DNA of 64,000 nucleotides from Tritrichomonas musculus (Eukaryota > Parabasalia > Tritrichomonadida > Tritrichomonadidae). A model generated the notes under the pieces. That model saw only the letters and a program-made list of their open reading frames with translations. It had not been told where the DNA came from and ran no database searches. The translations under genes and the position numbers were made by a program. Positions 1-9,616 of the stretch are shown here, piece by piece (the first letter of the stretch is position 1; each line of letters starts with the position of its first letter). Where the stretch lies: NCBI GenBank assembly GCA_039105265.1, contig JAPFFF010000002.1:7564001-7628000 (forward strand), in the 5' to 3' direction.

Positions 1-950
1 CATATTATAATATAATAAAATATATGATGATAAAAAATTTATTTACTAAATATAATGGTAAAATTGACGTATGATATAAAAATAAACTAATTTTTCTTTT
101 TGAATGAAAATTTTACAATTTGATAAGTTTAGAAAAAAAATGATGTTTTGTATAAATATTATAGCAAATATGAGGAAAATCCAATTTAAAATATAAGATA
201 TATTTTTTAGTTAATTTATTAAATTGAATTTATTTTTTATGAAATATTTGAATCATCAGAAAATTGAGATCAATTCTATGAAATTATTATATGCTTCAGA
301 ATATTGAGCATTTTTTTAAGAAATAATTGTGAGATTGTAAGATATAAACAATTGTAAAATTGTGAGAAAATAAAGATTTCTGAAAAGTAAAAATATGTAA
401 AGTATTCAAAGAAAAAATCTATCCAAAATAAAGTCCCCAGCGTCGGAATTTTTGATTTTTTAAAATAAATCTTTTTAAAATCAAAAAATATGGCCAATTT
501 TTCAAATTTTAACTCAGGTTGAAAAGATTAGCTGAGTGATTATTTATGAAATTATCTCTACTTTTAGCAAGATATACAATAATTTAAATATATTATATAA
601 TGATATTATTAATTTTATGAATATTTAATAAAAAAAATTAAAATTTATAATGATATATTTCGCAAAATATGTATTTTCGTTGTCACTTTTTGAATACTAC
701 AAAATTGAATGAATACCTTAATAAGGCCTTGACTTTTTCATCACGACTTTTTAGACTTATGTATATTTCAGTGATTTTTTAATCACACACTTTTAGACTT
801 AGAATAATTAACTTGACTTTTTCATCAATCAAGTTCGAGTCTACCTATATGTTTTGTTTCTTTATTTTATTTATTTTAAAGTTATTTATGCGGAATTTCA
901 AGAAATAAAAGAAATATAATACTTCCTAAATACTTATTCAAGTATATTCT
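1..950. other. AT-rich gene-free DNA
   Basis: No convincing gene. A 73-codon minus-strand frame at 276-497 is only phenylalanine/tyrosine/isoleucine-rich low-complexity sequence. A short motif TTGACTTTTTCATCA recurs near 728 and 812. No other structure was recognised. Confidence 0.5.
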
Positions 951-954
951 TTAA

Positions 955-2862
955 GGGGGGCGTCTACTTGATGTTTTTTAGATAATTAAATCATGTTAAA
1001 TAAAATATATTTTTAAATATTATATAATTATTTTTTTACTACAGAAAAAAACAATTTAATATTAAAAATATCTTTTGATTATGAAGATAAATACATTTTT
1101 ATATTTTTCAATGATATATATCAAAAAAATTCAATATATTAATTCAAATGTCTATAAATATTTAGATAAAGCTTTTAGCATTTTTAAGCGTTTACAAGAG
1201 CAGATTCAAAGATCTGTAAAGTTCTTATTAGATAACTTTTAAAACAATCATATGATCTCGCTTTTATTTATATTTTTCATTCGATGATGATTATCTTTTT
1301 TTTTTTTCACGCCAATTAAATTCATAAAATCAAATATTCTCATATTATCATAATCAAATATTGAATGATCTTTGGTTTCATTACACAATATCACCTTTTC
1401 TAAAAAATTTCAATTGATGGTGATTATCAATTCTTTTACAAAATAATTATATAATACAAACCGAATTTATAAATTGATGTTTATTAATTAGTTTTAAAAT
1501 TAATCAGGTTTTTGATTTATAATCACCTGGGTTCTCTTTGCATTTTTCTCAATATTTAATTCTAGAGTAATTTTTCTTCTTTTTCTCGTTGGGAGTTTTC
1601 TTTAGACAATTTCTTTCATGTCTACTTGTTTCATCTTTCCTAATCTCATTAAGAACATTTCGAGAAATTGATTTAGGACAAACTTTTTCGATTAATTTTG
1701 ATTCAAAATGAGGATCGTTTTTCATTCCTATAGCTATGGCGGCTCTTGCTTCATTGCTACTTGAGAAAACCTTGTGCTTTGGAGCTAAACTCCTAATATT
1801 TATATCAAAAAATTAACGTCATTTTGTATTCAAAATTAACGTATTTTATTGAAAATAAACGTCTTTTTGTCTGAAATAAATTACACTCCTTCATTCAATT
1901 TTATTATTTTGTTTTGCTTGATTGATTCTTTTTTATATTATTTTATAAAGAAAAATATATAATAAAAATTATAACAAAAGTGAGCATAATTTTGTTTTAT
2001 GTTGAATTTATAACGGCCTTGAGAAAAATGGAATTATATTTTTGGAAAATGTCTTAGTAAACTTTGAAATTTAATATCTCAACATTACTTTATTCATATT
2101 TACATGAATAACATATCATCAAAGTTTTGGATCTCATTTTACAATATTGAAGGACTACATACAATTTTAAAAAGCATCGATTTTCTATATAATTGCGATA
2201 TCATTAAAAAGCTATGTAGTAATCGAGTTTTTGATCAATTTATTTAAAAAGTATATCAAAATGAAAAACATATATATCCAACAAAATTAATGTTGAGTTT
2301 TCCTTTATATCTTTTTTTAAAGTTGTGGAATTATGCAAAAAATAACAAGACAAAATAAAAATGCTAATTTTTGGGTTTTTTTATATAAAAATGTACATAT
2401 ATATTTAAAAATTGCTTTTATAATCACATATTTATTTTAATTAAACTTTTTTGATTAATGAAAACTGACATTTTGCAAAATCATTACATAATATTAGTAA
2501 CCAAAAAAATCAAAAAATTATTATTATATCTTATAATGATATGCAAAATGATAATTTTAGAAAGAATTTTGGAATAAAATTTACAAATAATTATTTTTTA
2601 ACTGAATTTCAATTAAATTTTAAAACCTAAATTTATTCTGATTTTTTCATTTAAAAAATTCAATGATTTCTTTGAAAATATTTCAATAAATATTTTCAAA
2701 AATTCAATTAACTATAAAAAATATTTTTATCTCATCATTATAATAAAATGTTAATATTTTGTGCTATTATTTAGAATATATAAAAATAATTATTACATAT
2801 ATTTTGTCTAAATAAGATTTATGATCATTGGTGATGGTGAAAACTGAAAATAAACGCCCCCC
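955..2862. mobile_element. TTAA-flanked, non-autonomous piggyBac-like element
   Basis: The ends are inverted repeats starting GGGGGGCGT: left 955-963, and ACGCCCCCC ending at 2862 on the right. Similarity fades after about 15 bases (GGGGGGCGTCTACTT against GGGGGGCGTTTATTT). Each end is directly followed outward by TTAA (951-954 and 2863-2866), the target duplication characteristic of piggyBac-type transposases. The 1.9 kb interior has no transposase, so the copy must be non-autonomous. It does hold one compositionally distinct open stretch on the minus strand, listed separately. The family assignment rests on the TTAA plus G-run ends and is inference. Confidence 0.6.
1549..1812 (-). pseudogene. 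Open-frame remnant inside the TTAA element
   Basis: A minus-strand frame of about 88 codons is open from 1812 to a stop at 1549. It is much less AT-rich than its surroundings and has mixed, protein-like composition (alanine, arginine, glutamate, proline, histidine), with a basic lysine-rich C-terminus. The only ATG lies about a third of the way in (1725), so it looks like the tail of a longer gene whose front is lost. I do not recognise the family. It may be a remnant of the element's own protein or a captured fragment. Confidence 0.35.
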
Positions 2863-2874
2863 TTAAATATGAAA

Positions 2875-3798
2875 AGGTAATTACACTCTTTTTAATTCAA
2901 TTTTTTTTCTGAGAAAAGTTGATGAATATGGAATATTTTTACTTCAAAAATAATAAAATTATTATTTGCCTAGAGACATATTTGATTACAAAATTTTGGA
3001 GCATAATACCTATGAATAATTGATTTACCAATTTTCAAAAAAATATGAGAAAATATGAGGAGTTATTATTTTTTTGTTTTGATACTTTAAAATTTTATTA
3101 ATAAAATAAATTCACTTGTAATAAATAAAGCAAATTAAATAATTAACTTTTGTGAAGCTATATATTTATATTTTATTTGTATTTGAATAAAAAAAACTAT
3201 TTTTCTTAAAAAATATATTGTAGACTATTTTATAATTGGATATATTTATATTTATTTATAAATTGCATATAAATAAAAAGATTATTTTAATTTTTATCTA
3301 GGAATTTTCGAGATATAAAGAACACAAAATTTATGGTGAATACAAAAGCTGTTATAGGTCAATAAAAGAATTTATATCAAAATTGAATGTTTTTTTTTTC
3401 CTTTCAAAATTTCAAAGCATGAATATTCAATGATTCAAAATTGAATTCCCAAGTGCAATGTCTCAAAATTGAATTCCCAAGTTCAAAGTCTCAAAATTGA
3501 ATATTTTACATTTTTTTATCTATTTATATATTGAAAAAAAGAAAAATGAAATTTTAATTTATTGTCTGTTATTATTTTATTTTATTTTATTTTATCAACT
3601 TATTTATCATTATTTATAGTCATATATTATTTTCAATTTAATCAAATTGTAAACCTCTCAAAAATTATAAATTAAAATATCTTGAAAATTCCTAGATAGA
3701 ATTTTAGAATTTATTTGATAAAATTTGCTAAATATAAAGTAATTAATTATAATTAAATATGCATGGAAATTATCATATACATCAAAGTGTAATTACCT
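2875..3798. mobile_element. Inverted-repeat transposon with 8-12 bp target duplication
   Basis: Terminal inverted repeats read AGGTAATTACACT (2875-2887) and AGTGTAATTACCT (3786-3798). They are flanked by the perfect direct repeat TTAAATATGAAA (2863-2874 and 3799-3810). Because the ends are A/T-ambiguous, the duplication could be 8, 10 or 12 bp, the 8-bp reading giving ends AAAGG...CCTTT. No coding sequence is visible, so it is non-autonomous. It inserted immediately outside the right TTAA of the neighbouring element and is therefore the later arrival. Confidence 0.65.
3295..3698. mobile_element. Small nested inverted-repeat element (MITE-like)
   Basis: A 21-bp inverted repeat with a single mismatch starts TATCTAGGAATTTTC at 3295 and is mirrored at 3678-3698. 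The 404-bp unit lies wholly inside the 2875-3798 element and could be a nested MITE or that element's own internal fold-back. A TA duplication is possible but ambiguous. The interior also holds direct repeats of TCAAAATTGAATTCCCAAG near 3440-3500. Confidence 0.45.
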
Positions 3799-3810
3799 TT
3801 AAATATGAAA

Positions 3811-4452
3811 TGAAAATTTAATTTGATTTATCAATAAAAGAAGCTATCATCAAAATTTATTGAAAAAAGTTATAATCTACTTAAGTAAAGTATTTTCAAT
3901 AAGTTAATCACTTTTTTTTCTAAAAGAAAGTATATTTCTTTATATTAATTATAGATTTTTTTGGATTATTTTGATATATGACCCAAATAAACTTTAGAGT
4001 TACATAAAATATCTGTATTTTTAATCATTTTCATTTTTTTTTTTTCTTATTCCTATTTGATCAAAGAGATAATAATTATATCTTAATTAATGTAAAATAA
4101 TATAAAGAATATTTAATACACTGATATTAGATTTAAAATAACTTGTATTTATGTTAAAAAGTCAGTTTCTGTCATATATTTGATCCAAATATATTATCCT
4201 TATTATTTCCATATTCAATAGTTTACAATGAAAAAATAAAAGTTTATAAAACTACACCTGTCGAATAAATAATTTTAATTTTATGTTTTTTCATATTCTA
4301 GATAGAGCAAATAATATAATATAAAAAAATAAAAGAAAATTGGAGACTATTTATAGTTCCCTCGCTTCTATTTAATGACAAAATATTGTCAACTTTTTGA
4401 ATTAAATTTTAGACATATGATATAAAAAAAAATAATTTTTTTTTTTAAATAA
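3811..4452. other. AT-rich spacer upstream of ankyrin gene
   Basis: A very AT-rich spacer with homopolymer runs. I see no gene and no clear trichomonad initiator (TCA+1Y[T/A]) close to the downstream ATG. Confidence 0.4.
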
Positions 4453-5622
4453 ATGGAATTAAACAGTACTAACTGTAAAGATATCTTTGACAGCATTCTG
4501 GAATACATAAAGGATTTGGTCCGCGTTCAAAATCTTCTTATTACATACATTGATGAAGATGAAAATGAGAATGAAAATTATACTGATTTAACAAATTATA
4601 TTCAATCAAGTAAGATTCTAGAAGATAAAGATAAATCCAAAAGTTTCTTTCATCTTCTTTCATGTATTTTCAATAACCACCATCGAAAAGCCTCATTTTT
4701 ACGTAAAATTGATCAATTAACAAACCAATACAAAAAAGATCTTTTCAAACATTTTTCAGAAGACGTTATATTAGATCTCTTTCGTGTGAACAAAAGGTTT
4801 GCATTATCCATTTTTGGCGATCCACAGAACAACGAAAAATTGAATCCAGAGCTTATCAAAAAGTTACACTATTCAAATGACAAAAAAGACACTGAAGAAA
4901 AATTTGAGATGAAAATTCGAGATGGCGAAAACGACGAACTTTTACAAGAATACATTCGAAAAGACGAAATTGAACAATTTGTGACGTTACTCACACAAAA
5001 AGCTATCCATATCAACCATATAATTAACCACTCACAATTTGAATCGCATTCATATTTGAATGACAATTCTGTAAGTCTTATTGAATACGCCGCCTTCTTC
5101 GGATCGATTCAAATTTTTCACAACTTGAAGTACAGCGATGCAAAATTGTCACAAAATTTGTGGCCAACCGTTATTCATGGTCGAAATAATGACCTTGTCC
5201 ATATTTTGGAAGAAAACAAAATTGACCTCCCAAAAGATGGCTACGTAAGTGTCGCCCAAGAAGCAATTAGATGTCATCATAACGAGTACGTCGACTATAT
5301 CAAAAACAACCTCTACAACGACGAAACTCTCAATTCAATTAAAACCGAACAAAAAGCTTTGTACGCGGCTTTCGAGGCTTACAACTTCGAGATAATGGAG
5401 CAGCAACTTCAGGTCGAAAACATCGTGCTTGATCAGAACATCTTTAGGATTTTGCTCGAGAATGATTATTACTACATTTTAAAGATTTTGATTGATTCAA
5501 AGCAATTCAATGTCAACTCAAAATTAGGTGGAATTTTTTTATTTATTTTTTTTTTTATGAATTTTCACCTTTGTATATTGCCATTACTAAAGGAAGTGGT
5601 GAAATTGTGCAGTTACTTTTGA
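4453..5622 (+). CDS. DUF3447-type ankyrin protein, N-terminal open part
   Basis: The frame starts at an ATG after a T-run and gives 389 codons. Residues 1-200 are the charged helical N-terminal region typical of trichomonad DUF3447 ankyrin proteins, including an FNNHHRK-type motif near residue 76. The DUF3447 core follows near residue 207 (LIEYAAFFGS). Degenerate ankyrin repeats then run to VNSK near residue 357. After that the frame enters an AT-rich insert (about 5524-5567), and the last 25 or so codons are out of register with the continuing ankyrin sequence, so they are probably not native. Such proteins are presumed scaffolds and are expanded in trichomonads; the target is unknown. The gene continues, interrupted, to 6718. 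Confidence 0.75.
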   Translation: MELNSTNCKDIFDSILEYIKDLVRVQNLLITYIDEDENENENYTDLTNYIQSSKILEDKDKSKSFFHLLSCIFNNHHRKASFLRKIDQLTNQYKKDLFKHFSEDVILDLFRVNKRFALSIFGDPQNNEKLNPELIKKLHYSNDKKDTEEKFEMKIRDGENDELLQEYIRKDEIEQFVTLLTQKAIHINHIINHSQFESHSYLNDNSVSLIEYAAFFGSIQIFHNLKYSDAKLSQNLWPTVIHGRNNDLVHILEENKIDLPKDGYVSVAQEAIRCHHNEYVDYIKNNLYNDETLNSIKTEQKALYAAFEAYNFEIMEQQLQVENIVLDQNIFRILLENDYYYILKILIDSKQFNVNSKLGGIFLFIFFFMNFHLCILPLLKEVVKLCSYF

Positions 5623-6718
5623 ATTCAGCAGATATCAATCTCAATCAGAAATTAATTCAAAAAGTGAATTTTTTTAATTCCGTTTCAAAAAAAAAATTTT
5701 TTTAAATAACGTTTTTTTTGGTGAATTTTATAATGAAAGCTATTTACATGTTGCTGCTCATAACAATGATTGTGAAGTTATGAAATTACTGGTATCAAAA
5801 GATAAGATCGATGTCAACTCCAAAAACATTTTAATTCAATTTTTTCAATAACATTCAAAATTAAAAAATTTGAGAGAATTTTAAGAAAAAAAATTTTTGA
5901 ATGGAATTCTTTTTGATTTATTTTAATTACACACCATTCCATACTGCTGCTGAAGAAGGCAAAGCTAACGTTGTTGAATTTCTTATGTCTCTAGATAGTG
6001 TCGATATCAATTCCAAGAATATTTCATTTGATTTTTTAAATCACATTTCATATAAAATTTTTTTTTTATAAAATTTCGATTCAATTTTCTTGAATGGAGT
6101 TTTATAATTGAATAGTTTATTTTACTGCATTACAATTGGCTGCTCAAAAAGACCAAACTGAAGTTGTAAGACTTATTGTTAATCACGATCATGAATCCGC
6201 CAAAATCCTCTCAATTTTTATTTGAATTTTAATTACATTCAAAATAATTGAATATTTTTATAGAATTTTAAATCAATGAGTTTTTTAAGAATCTTCTTCA
6301 TATGACAGCTGAACAAGGAAATATTGATATGGCTCGTTTTCTATTATCACATGATTACGTTGATGTTAACTCAGTCCACAATATTTTCACTTTTTCTTTG
6401 GTTTATATCATTTCAATAAGAATTTTTTTAATGACATTTTTAAAATCTTTTTTTTTAATCAAGTTTTTTAGTTGTTATTTTGAATATGACACCATTACAT
6501 TACGCTGTAATGAACGATCATCTAGATGTCGTTGAATACTTACTTGAGCAGCCAGGAATCGATCTAACAATTAAAGATAAAATTTGAAACTTTATTTGGT
6601 TTTTATCTTGTTTTAATATTAATTTGTTCTAATGGTTTTGATTATCATTTATTTATGAAATACGCCTCTTGACTACTCTAAAAATGAGAAGATGACAGAT
6701 CTACTCCAAAATCATTAA
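5568..6718 (+). pseudogene. Ankyrin-repeat 3' half split by regularly placed AT-rich inserts
   Basis: Downstream of the open part, ankyrin units continue one after another. They begin near PLYIA at 5568, YLHVAA at 5741, TPFHTAA at 5931, TALQLAA at 6124, LLHMTAE at 6293 and TPLHYAV at 6489, and end with TPLDYS at 6662 and a stop at 6716-6718. Each unit of about 30 codons is free of stops. Between units, always after the (D)VNSK-like end and before the TPLH-like start, lies an AT-rich insert of roughly 45-107 bp containing stops or shifting frame. Inserts at 5828-5930 and 6021-6123 are both 103 bp and share TTGAATGGA near the same position. No consistent GT...AG or trichomonad branch/3' motif is present. 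Either this is a pseudogene or an unusual split gene. Confidence 0.65.
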
Positions 6719-6895
6719 TTGGCACGACCAATTCTTTTCATTTCCTAACTAACTAAATAATTAATCACTAAAATAATCTCTTATGTTTTTTTTTTTTTTT
6801 TTTTTTTTTTAAATAAAGCAAATACTAAGACGATAAAAGAAACTCTTATCTGCATAAATAAATAGCAACCATATTAACATATTAAAAAACAGAAA
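6719..6895. other. Spacer with long T-run
   Basis: Short spacer between the ankyrin gene and the tRNA, with a T-run of about 20 near 6788-6810. Nothing else seen. Confidence 0.4.
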
Positions 6896-6968
6896 TGCGA
6901 TGTGGAACAAAAGGTAGTTCATGAGATTCATGCTCTCAGAGTTGATGGTTCGAGTCCGTCCATCGCAC
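6896..6968 (+). tRNA. tRNA-Met (CAT), elongator type
   Basis: A complete cloverleaf can be drawn: acceptor TGCGATG/CATCGCA (7 bp), D stem GAAC/GTTC, anticodon stem TGAGA/TCTCA with loop TTCATGC (anticodon CAT at 6929-6931), variable GAGTT, and T stem GATGG/CCGTC with loop TTCGAGT. There is no intron, and CCA is not encoded. The T loop starts TTCGA and the first pair is T-A, unlike the A1-T72 and AT-rich T loop of a eukaryotic initiator, so the elongator type is favoured. The discriminator base is C. A run of T follows at once as a pol III terminator. Confidence 0.92.
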
Positions 6969-6975
6969 TTTTTTT
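6969..6975 (+). terminator. Pol III T-run terminator of tRNA-Met
   Basis: A run of seven T directly follows the tRNA discriminator base, the usual RNA polymerase III stop signal. Confidence 0.8.
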
Positions 6976-7009
6976 ATTTTTATTTCATTTTTTTTTTTTT
7001 TTTTTTTTG

Positions 7010-7084
7010 ATTATAACAAAGGACATCTTGCTGCTAATAACTCTAAAGCATCTTTGATTCATTACATAATTAAAATTCATTAAA
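7010..7084 (+). pseudogene. Possible ankyrin-gene tail fragment
   Basis: Between the tRNA and the MON1 gene a short open stretch reads like a C-terminal ankyrin fragment (GHLAANNSKASLIHYI, then a stop at 7082-7084). It is preceded by a long T-run. It may be a leftover of a second copy of the neighbouring ankyrin gene. It is short, so the call is weak. Confidence 0.3.
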
Positions 7085-7276
7085 AATTGGATGAAAAATA
7101 CTACCGGCCAGTTAAAATCAATTGTTTTATTTAAAATCCAACAAAATAAAAATAAAAAACAGTTTTCATATCACAATTCACAAAGAAAAAGTCCAGGAAA
7201 GGCCAACTACACGACAGCATGAAGCCAGCCATTCATGTCCGCTGCTGCCAGCGCGAAGTGCAGCAAGTGATTAGGC

Positions 7277-9187
7277 TCAAGTGAATTTCTCAGGGTAGAA
7301 CTTGTTGTCCGTGATGATCAGCTCGTTGAAGTGCGCAGCGACGAACTCCCTCAGCTCGGTCAGCTTCTTCGTGATCATGCTGTCTGGGAGGTCCTCAGAC
7401 CTCGCCACAGCGTAGAGCTCCATCTCCTTGTTCTTGTAGGCAACGATGATGTCCTTCTCGCCCCTGAACATGTACTCGCCGTCAACGCCGTTCGACTCAA
7501 CCATGTCGCAGCTCTTCGCGAGCTGGCGGTAGAGCTCGCGCATCTTCTCCCTAGGCGACTTGCGGCCTGGAATGCGCGCTGTCTTGGACCTGGCGCGCTT
7601 CCCTGCATCCTGCGAGGAAACTTTCGATGGCTGCCCAGCCTCCTGCCTGCCTTCATTGCCTGGAGCAGGCGCTGCCTCTCGCTTGTTTTCTTGTTCACTA
7701 TTTTGAGAGGAAATTTGGTCGTTGTTTTCTTGTGTATTATTTTGAGAGGAAATTTGGTCGTTGTTTTCTTGGGCTGATATTTGTTCGTTGCTTTGAGGCG
7801 AGTCTTGTTTGCTTTCTTGATTTGAGTCTTGATTGACATTTTGATCTGCAATTTGGTCGTTGGTTTGATTTATCTCTTGATTGGTATTTTGTGTTGATAT
7901 TTGGTCGTTGACTTGATTTGAGTCTTGTATTTTTTCTTGACTTTGCTCTTGCTGGCTTTCTTGAGCAGGAATTTGCTCGTTGTTTTGCTCTTGCTTATTT
8001 TCTTGAGCGTTATTTGGGTTCTGATTGCTATTTTGATTCGAATTTTGTCCAGCATTTAGATTTGCATTTTGATTTGCATTTGCTGCAGTTCCTTGACCAG
8101 GAGCTCTGTTTTGGGATAAATTCGGATTTCTGTTTGTTGTTGAAGATCGTGCCAAGTTTGATCTTGCGAAAGTCTCACCGAACATTCGTCTGTCTGGATC
8201 AGTGATGAAAACCTGTCCGTATGTTAACGAGTTCAGAACCCAGCAGTAAAAAATGTCTGGTGCTCCGACGACTGGCTTCACGAAGTCTTGATTTTTTGTT
8301 GCCTTTAATAGTTCATTAATAAGTGAAACAGATACAGAGTGATAAGTATCCATTTCTTGGTTACCTCCGCAAAGCATTACAATGTAGTAATCAGTTCCTC
8401 TTAAATTATGAGTGAACAGCATATTGGTCTTGTTTGAATCACGGAAATAAAGTGGCACCCAGTGTTCTTCATCACGAAAGACAGGTGTCCATATCAAATC
8501 TACAATTAACCTTAGCGAAAGAGCATCACAAATATGGGGACCAAAAGCTACAACACGATTCTTTTTGACTAACATTGATAATTTGCAGGATTGAAGACGA
8601 GAAAATGTTGGAGAGCGTGAAAAAAGTTGTCTTAATTCAGGTCTAACGCATAAAACAGGAATTGAGGGAACAAAAATAAATGCTGGATCTTCGCTCATGT
8701 TGCTAATTACACCATTCCATGTGGGCCTGTTTGGTTCTGAGTATAAACGAAAATCAATTGATGGTCTTTGCGAAATTTGTGTTAACACAGCTTCTGAAAA
8801 AAGTGATAAAAAGAGAAGATATAGATAATTTAATTGCTTAAAAAGACATGAGACTGGAATTGCTGTTTTAGATACAGCTATAAAAATAAATGAATGTTTG
8901 CGAAGAAAAACAAATGAACTACTTCCTGCTCGGAAATGATCCAGTTCTTCGTGTAAAGATTCCATAAGAGAACAAATAGCATACCATGAACACATAATTG
9001 GAGAAACTGTTGGTATTGTTCCATATCGAGTATAAATAGGTTTTCCAGCGTCAGTCACGATGAAAAGATGAAGATCTTGTTTTGCCCATTCAGGCGATTC
9101 TGGTCGAATTTCTGCTAACTTTATTGGATCTTCTGCAAGATGATTTGGTATCCAGTATATTGGTACATATTGCCTTTGTTTTTCCAT
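7277..9187 (-). CDS. MON1: MON1 vacuolar fusion protein
   Basis: Encodes 636 residues from the first ATG at 9187; the frame extends upstream only to a TTG at 9202. MON1 pairs with CCZ1 as the exchange factor that activates Rab7 on late endosomes and autophagosomes (family knowledge). The first longin domain is clear at about residues 38-165, opening with the diagnostic LFIVTDAGKPIYTRYG stretch and followed by an SFVFLRK segment. A second longin-like part follows to about 330. Residues roughly 350-530 are a Q/N/E/S-rich insertion of short repeated units. The last 80 or so residues (CDMVESNG to the end) form the third longin-like domain. The final 350 bases are much more GC-rich than the 5' half. 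Confidence 0.85.
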   Translation of the reverse strand: MEKQRQYVPIYWIPNHLAEDPIKLAEIRPESPEWAKQDLHLFIVTDAGKPIYTRYGTIPTVSPIMCSWYAICSLMESLHEELDHFRAGSSSFVFLRKHSFIFIAVSKTAIPVSCLFKQLNYLYLLFLSLFSEAVLTQISQRPSIDFRLYSEPNRPTWNGVISNMSEDPAFIFVPSIPVLCVRPELRQLFSRSPTFSRLQSCKLSMLVKKNRVVAFGPHICDALSLRLIVDLIWTPVFRDEEHWVPLYFRDSNKTNMLFTHNLRGTDYYIVMLCGGNQEMDTYHSVSVSLINELLKATKNQDFVKPVVGAPDIFYCWVLNSLTYGQVFITDPDRRMFGETFARSNLARSSTTNRNPNLSQNRAPGQGTAANANQNANLNAGQNSNQNSNQNPNNAQENKQEQNNEQIPAQESQQEQSQEKIQDSNQVNDQISTQNTNQEINQTNDQIADQNVNQDSNQESKQDSPQSNEQISAQENNDQISSQNNTQENNDQISSQNSEQENKREAAPAPGNEGRQEAGQPSKVSSQDAGKRARSKTARIPGRKSPREKMRELYRQLAKSCDMVESNGVDGEYMFRGEKDIIVAYKNKEMELYAVARSEDLPDSMITKKLTELREFVAAHFNELIITDNKFYPEKFT

Positions 9188-9616
9188 TATTTTTTTGACC
9201 AATTATCATTTCAATTTTTATTTTTCAATATAGAGCAAAATTTGTCTTTCAAATATTTATTCAAGCTTTTCTTGTTTTGTATCAAATATTTCATCATTTT
9301 TAGCATGAAATAATATTTAAATTCATTAATTGACACTTTTAATTGATAAATCAAATGAATAGTACATAAAATTTATAAATAATATCATCAAATTAAATAT
9401 ATTATTCCCAGTTAATTATTTAATTCAACACATAATTGAAAAACAAAAGTAGTTATTTCGTATATTTAATAAATATTTCATAAATGAAAAAAATATCATA
9501 TGACTAAGATAATAATTTTAAGAAAACAAACAACCGTAAAAAAAAGAAAAAAGAAAAATATGGTAACTTTCTGATCAACTATGCATTTTTTCATTCTAAT
9601 GCTATCTGGACACAAA
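9188..9616. other. AT-rich spacer
   Basis: Spacer between two genes on the minus strand. It must hold the upstream signals of MON1 and the 3' end of the coiled-coil gene. No motif stands out. Confidence 0.4.

Noticed and set aside
5524-6661. The inserts of the ankyrin gene as ordinary spliceosomal introns
   Set aside because: Several lack any GT near the start or AG near the end, and none has the trichomonad GTAYGT start or ACTAAC-type 3' end, so standard introns are not supported.
7331-7777. Plus-strand frames opposite MON1
   Set aside because: Shadow frames of the GC-rich 3' end of MON1, with no recognisable domain.
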